A DNA stretch of 64,000 nucleotides from JANMEB01 sp041745295 (lineage in GTDB: Bacteria > Planctomycetota > Planctomycetia > Pirellulales > Pirellulaceae). The stretch spans positions 140,899 through 204,898 of the forward strand of contig JBGTJE010000089.1 of the NCBI GenBank assembly GCA_041745295.1, written 5' to 3'. Each line of letters begins with the position of its first letter. Position 1 is the stretch's first letter. The notes beneath the pieces are model-generated. The model did no database searches. It saw only the letters and a list, made by a program, of their open reading frames with translations, and had not been told where the DNA came from. Shown piece after piece: positions 62,491 to 64,000 of the stretch. The position numbers were made by a program, and so were the translations under genes.

Positions 62491-62764
62491 AGTCAACCCC
62501 GTCCCGAAAAATACGCGTCTCTTCGTCCCGTTGAAATCCGGTCGCCGTACAACTCTAAAGTTTAGTTCAGAATACGCCCTGGGCAACAACTTTGTCGGCG
62601 CGAAGAGATGCGCGTTTGCCGTCCAAATCGCTACAATCAGCGAGGGAAATCCGATTGCCGCACGGCAAAACCGCCAAGAAATCCCCTGTCCGACCGTTGG
62701 ACCTCGACGTTCTCGCACAAACGACACCTCATCGCGGCGTGCCTCGCCGGAATACAATTGGATC

Positions 62765-63793
62765 ATGATTAAAATTTCCAATAAGACCGGAGCCCAGTTG
62801 TTCGATCGACTGGCCACCGGGTATCACGCGGGATTGGACTTGCGGACTCTCTGGCAACGCGAATCAAATTCCGGCAACCCTATCTTGGCGCGCAGCGCAA
62901 AGGTCGTCTTGGAAAAGATTGCTGCTGGCGCATCGCTAGCGGAAGCAATGGGCCACACGAACGGTTACTTTTCTCCATTGATCCTCGCCGTGGTCAAAGC
63001 CGGCGAGGCTAGCGGTCGGCTCGAGCAAGCATTTCGGCGTGTCTCCCAACATTTTCAGACGTGGCATACCTTTCGACGCGACATTTTGGTGGCGATGGCT
63101 TGGCCCCTTTTTGAATTGGGTTTTTCGATACTAGTGATTGGCGGACTCATTCTGTTAATGGGCTGGGCGATGTCGAACGTGAACCCCCAGGGCATGGACT
63201 GGTTCGGTTGGGGTTGGGATACCTGGGATTACTTCCGCGCGTATGTGACCGTAGTTTTTCTTGGGCTGACATGTATCGGTCTCGTGTGGATCGGCAATCG
63301 GCTCGAATGGTTTGGCTCGTTACCCTCGCGGATTGCGACGGTCATTCCCTTGCTCGGCGGAATCCTGAGGAATCTGAGCTTGGCCCGATTCAGCTGGGCT
63401 CTCAGCGCTGCGCTCGGCGCCGGCATGAACGTTGCCGAGAGTTTGCGCATTGGTTTGCATGCCTCTCAGAGTGCGCGGTTCTTAGAGCTTGAGCAGCAGA
63501 TCACGCAACAGATCGTGGATAATCGAACGATTTACGAAACGCTGGCAAAAACAGGTCGGTTTCCCGATGAATTCTTGACGTTCGTAAGCAACGGAGAAGT
63601 CGCTGGTGAGTTGCCCGAAATGTTGGACCGCCTCAGCGGGATCTACCAAAGCCGCGTGGAGACGGGGCTCACCTTGCTAAAAACCGTGACCTTTATTCTG
63701 ACACTGCTTTTTGTCGGGTTGATTTTGGGCGCCGCGATTATTTTTCTGTTCAATAAGTTGTATCTAGGAACGCTCAGAGAACTCAGCGTGTAA
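62765..63793 (+). CDS. Type II secretion system F family protein
   Basis: 342 residues with two T2SF domains: residues ~8-110 (LFDRLATGYHAGLDLRTLW...VKAGEASGRLEQAF) and ~205-310 (FSWALSAALGAGMNVAESLRIGL...VSNGEVAGELPEMLDRLS), separated by two membrane helices and ended by a third (VTFILTLLFVGLILGAAIIFLF). It resembles GspF/PilC-like inner membrane platform proteins of type II secretion or type IV pili. No other secretion gene is in the window. The ATG at 62765 begins MIKISNKTGAQLFD. Confidence 0.9.
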   Translation: MIKISNKTGAQLFDRLATGYHAGLDLRTLWQRESNSGNPILARSAKVVLEKIAAGASLAEAMGHTNGYFSPLILAVVKAGEASGRLEQAFRRVSQHFQTWHTFRRDILVAMAWPLFELGFSILVIGGLILLMGWAMSNVNPQGMDWFGWGWDTWDYFRAYVTVVFLGLTCIGLVWIGNRLEWFGSLPSRIATVIPLLGGILRNLSLARFSWALSAALGAGMNVAESLRIGLHASQSARFLELEQQITQQIVDNRTIYETLAKTGRFPDEFLTFVSNGEVAGELPEMLDRLSGIYQSRVETGLTLLKTVTFILTLLFVGLILGAAIIFLFNKLYLGTLRELSV

Positions 63794-63939
63794 AGGCCCG
63801 CATCGCGCGGTTCACTTCGTCGAATGAGTCTGGATTGAGATCGTTTAACGCGGAGCCTTAGGAGAGTCCTGAAATACTATCGTCGAGGGGTATATGATTT
63901 GGTTGGTAGCGTTGGCGTCGTATGAGGAGGAGGATGGCC

Positions 63940-64000
63940 ATGTTGAAAGAAGAGCCGTGGCGTTACGCGTTGTCCGAACTCGACCAGCGAGTGTTTCGAT
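63940..64000 (+). CDS. Start of a gene cut by the window edge
   Basis: About 20 codons starting MLKEEPWRYALSELDQRVFR after a very strong Shine-Dalgarno (GAGGAGGAGG at 63925-63934) and a TATATGAT box about 48 bases upstream. Too short to identify. Confidence 0.55.
   Translation, partial: MLKEEPWRYALSELDQRVFR

Noticed and set aside
61084..62817. Start of the PEP-CTERM protein at 62817
   Set aside because: The extra 109 residues overlap the divergent GspF-like gene and precede a clear signal peptide at 62490.
1..64000. tRNA, rRNA or transposase genes
   Set aside because: No cloverleaf with a GGTTCRA loop, rRNA core sequence or transposase motif was recognised in the gaps, although a covariance search was not possible.

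Overview
The window looks like chromosomal DNA of a planctomycete, probably Pirellulales-like. The signs are a DUF1501 protein beside a DUF1549/DUF1553 cytochrome-type protein, a PEP-CTERM anchored protein, a Gld-type ABC/DUF4340 module, many multiheme c-type cytochromes, isolated ribosomal protein genes, and several families of short palindromic repeats between and inside genes. No tRNA, rRNA, CRISPR array, prophage or transposase was seen.

Layout. 1-8668 (+): end of a huge Ser/Asp/Glu-rich membrane protein, then an ABC ATPase, a fused ABC permease/GldG-like protein and a DUF4340 protein, probably one transport module. 8669-16048: repeats, an endonuclease/exonuclease/phosphatase-fold enzyme, AstB, a DUF1338 enzyme, a solitary rplC overlapping an RluA-type pseudouridine synthase, a DUF4261 protein and a universal stress protein. 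16049-19070: a candidate 28-residue membrane peptide, a TIM-barrel isomerase, an enoyl-CoA hydratase and a decayed four-helix-bundle suffix gene.

19085-28328 (-) is a tight redox operon: PaaK-like ligase, DUF971 protein, FAD/[2Fe-2S] reductase, tetraheme cytochrome, cyclic-nucleotide-binding/4x[4Fe-4S] fusion protein, membrane b-type cytochrome and decaheme cytochrome. A divergent AlkA glycosylase and a small lipoprotein follow. 29593-33633 (-) holds a pentaheme cytochrome and a beta-barrel-like outer membrane protein. Together these could form an inner-to-outer membrane electron conduit (inference).

33836-36661 (+): promoter, rpmJ-rpsM-rpsK-rpoA-rplQ, without rpsD and with an enlarged L17. 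37307-44312 (-) is a histidine operon: hisG-hisC-hisB-hisH-hisF-hisA/I/E fusion-hisD. It is preceded by a sigma70-like promoter, a His-rich leader peptide of 21 codons, an antiterminator pairing and an intrinsic terminator, which is a complete ribosome-mediated attenuator. All steps except histidinol-phosphate phosphatase are encoded.

44412-52528: a pseudogene with three lesions, a beta-CASP nuclease, an unknown protein, EF-P divergent from its EpmB lysylation partner, an APC permease, a UDP-GlcNAc 2-epimerase and a broken CPBP protease gene. 52543-64000: a serine hydrolase/VanX-type dipeptidase fusion, a DUF1501 protein carrying an in-frame repeat, a DUF1549/1553 protein, a HEAT-repeat protein, a PEP-CTERM subtilase-like protein, a GspF-like membrane protein, and the first codons of a gene that runs off the window.

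The strongest leads are the his attenuator, the HisA-HisI-HisE fusion, the cNMP-linked multiheme redox operon, and palindromic repeats that have entered coding sequences in frame.
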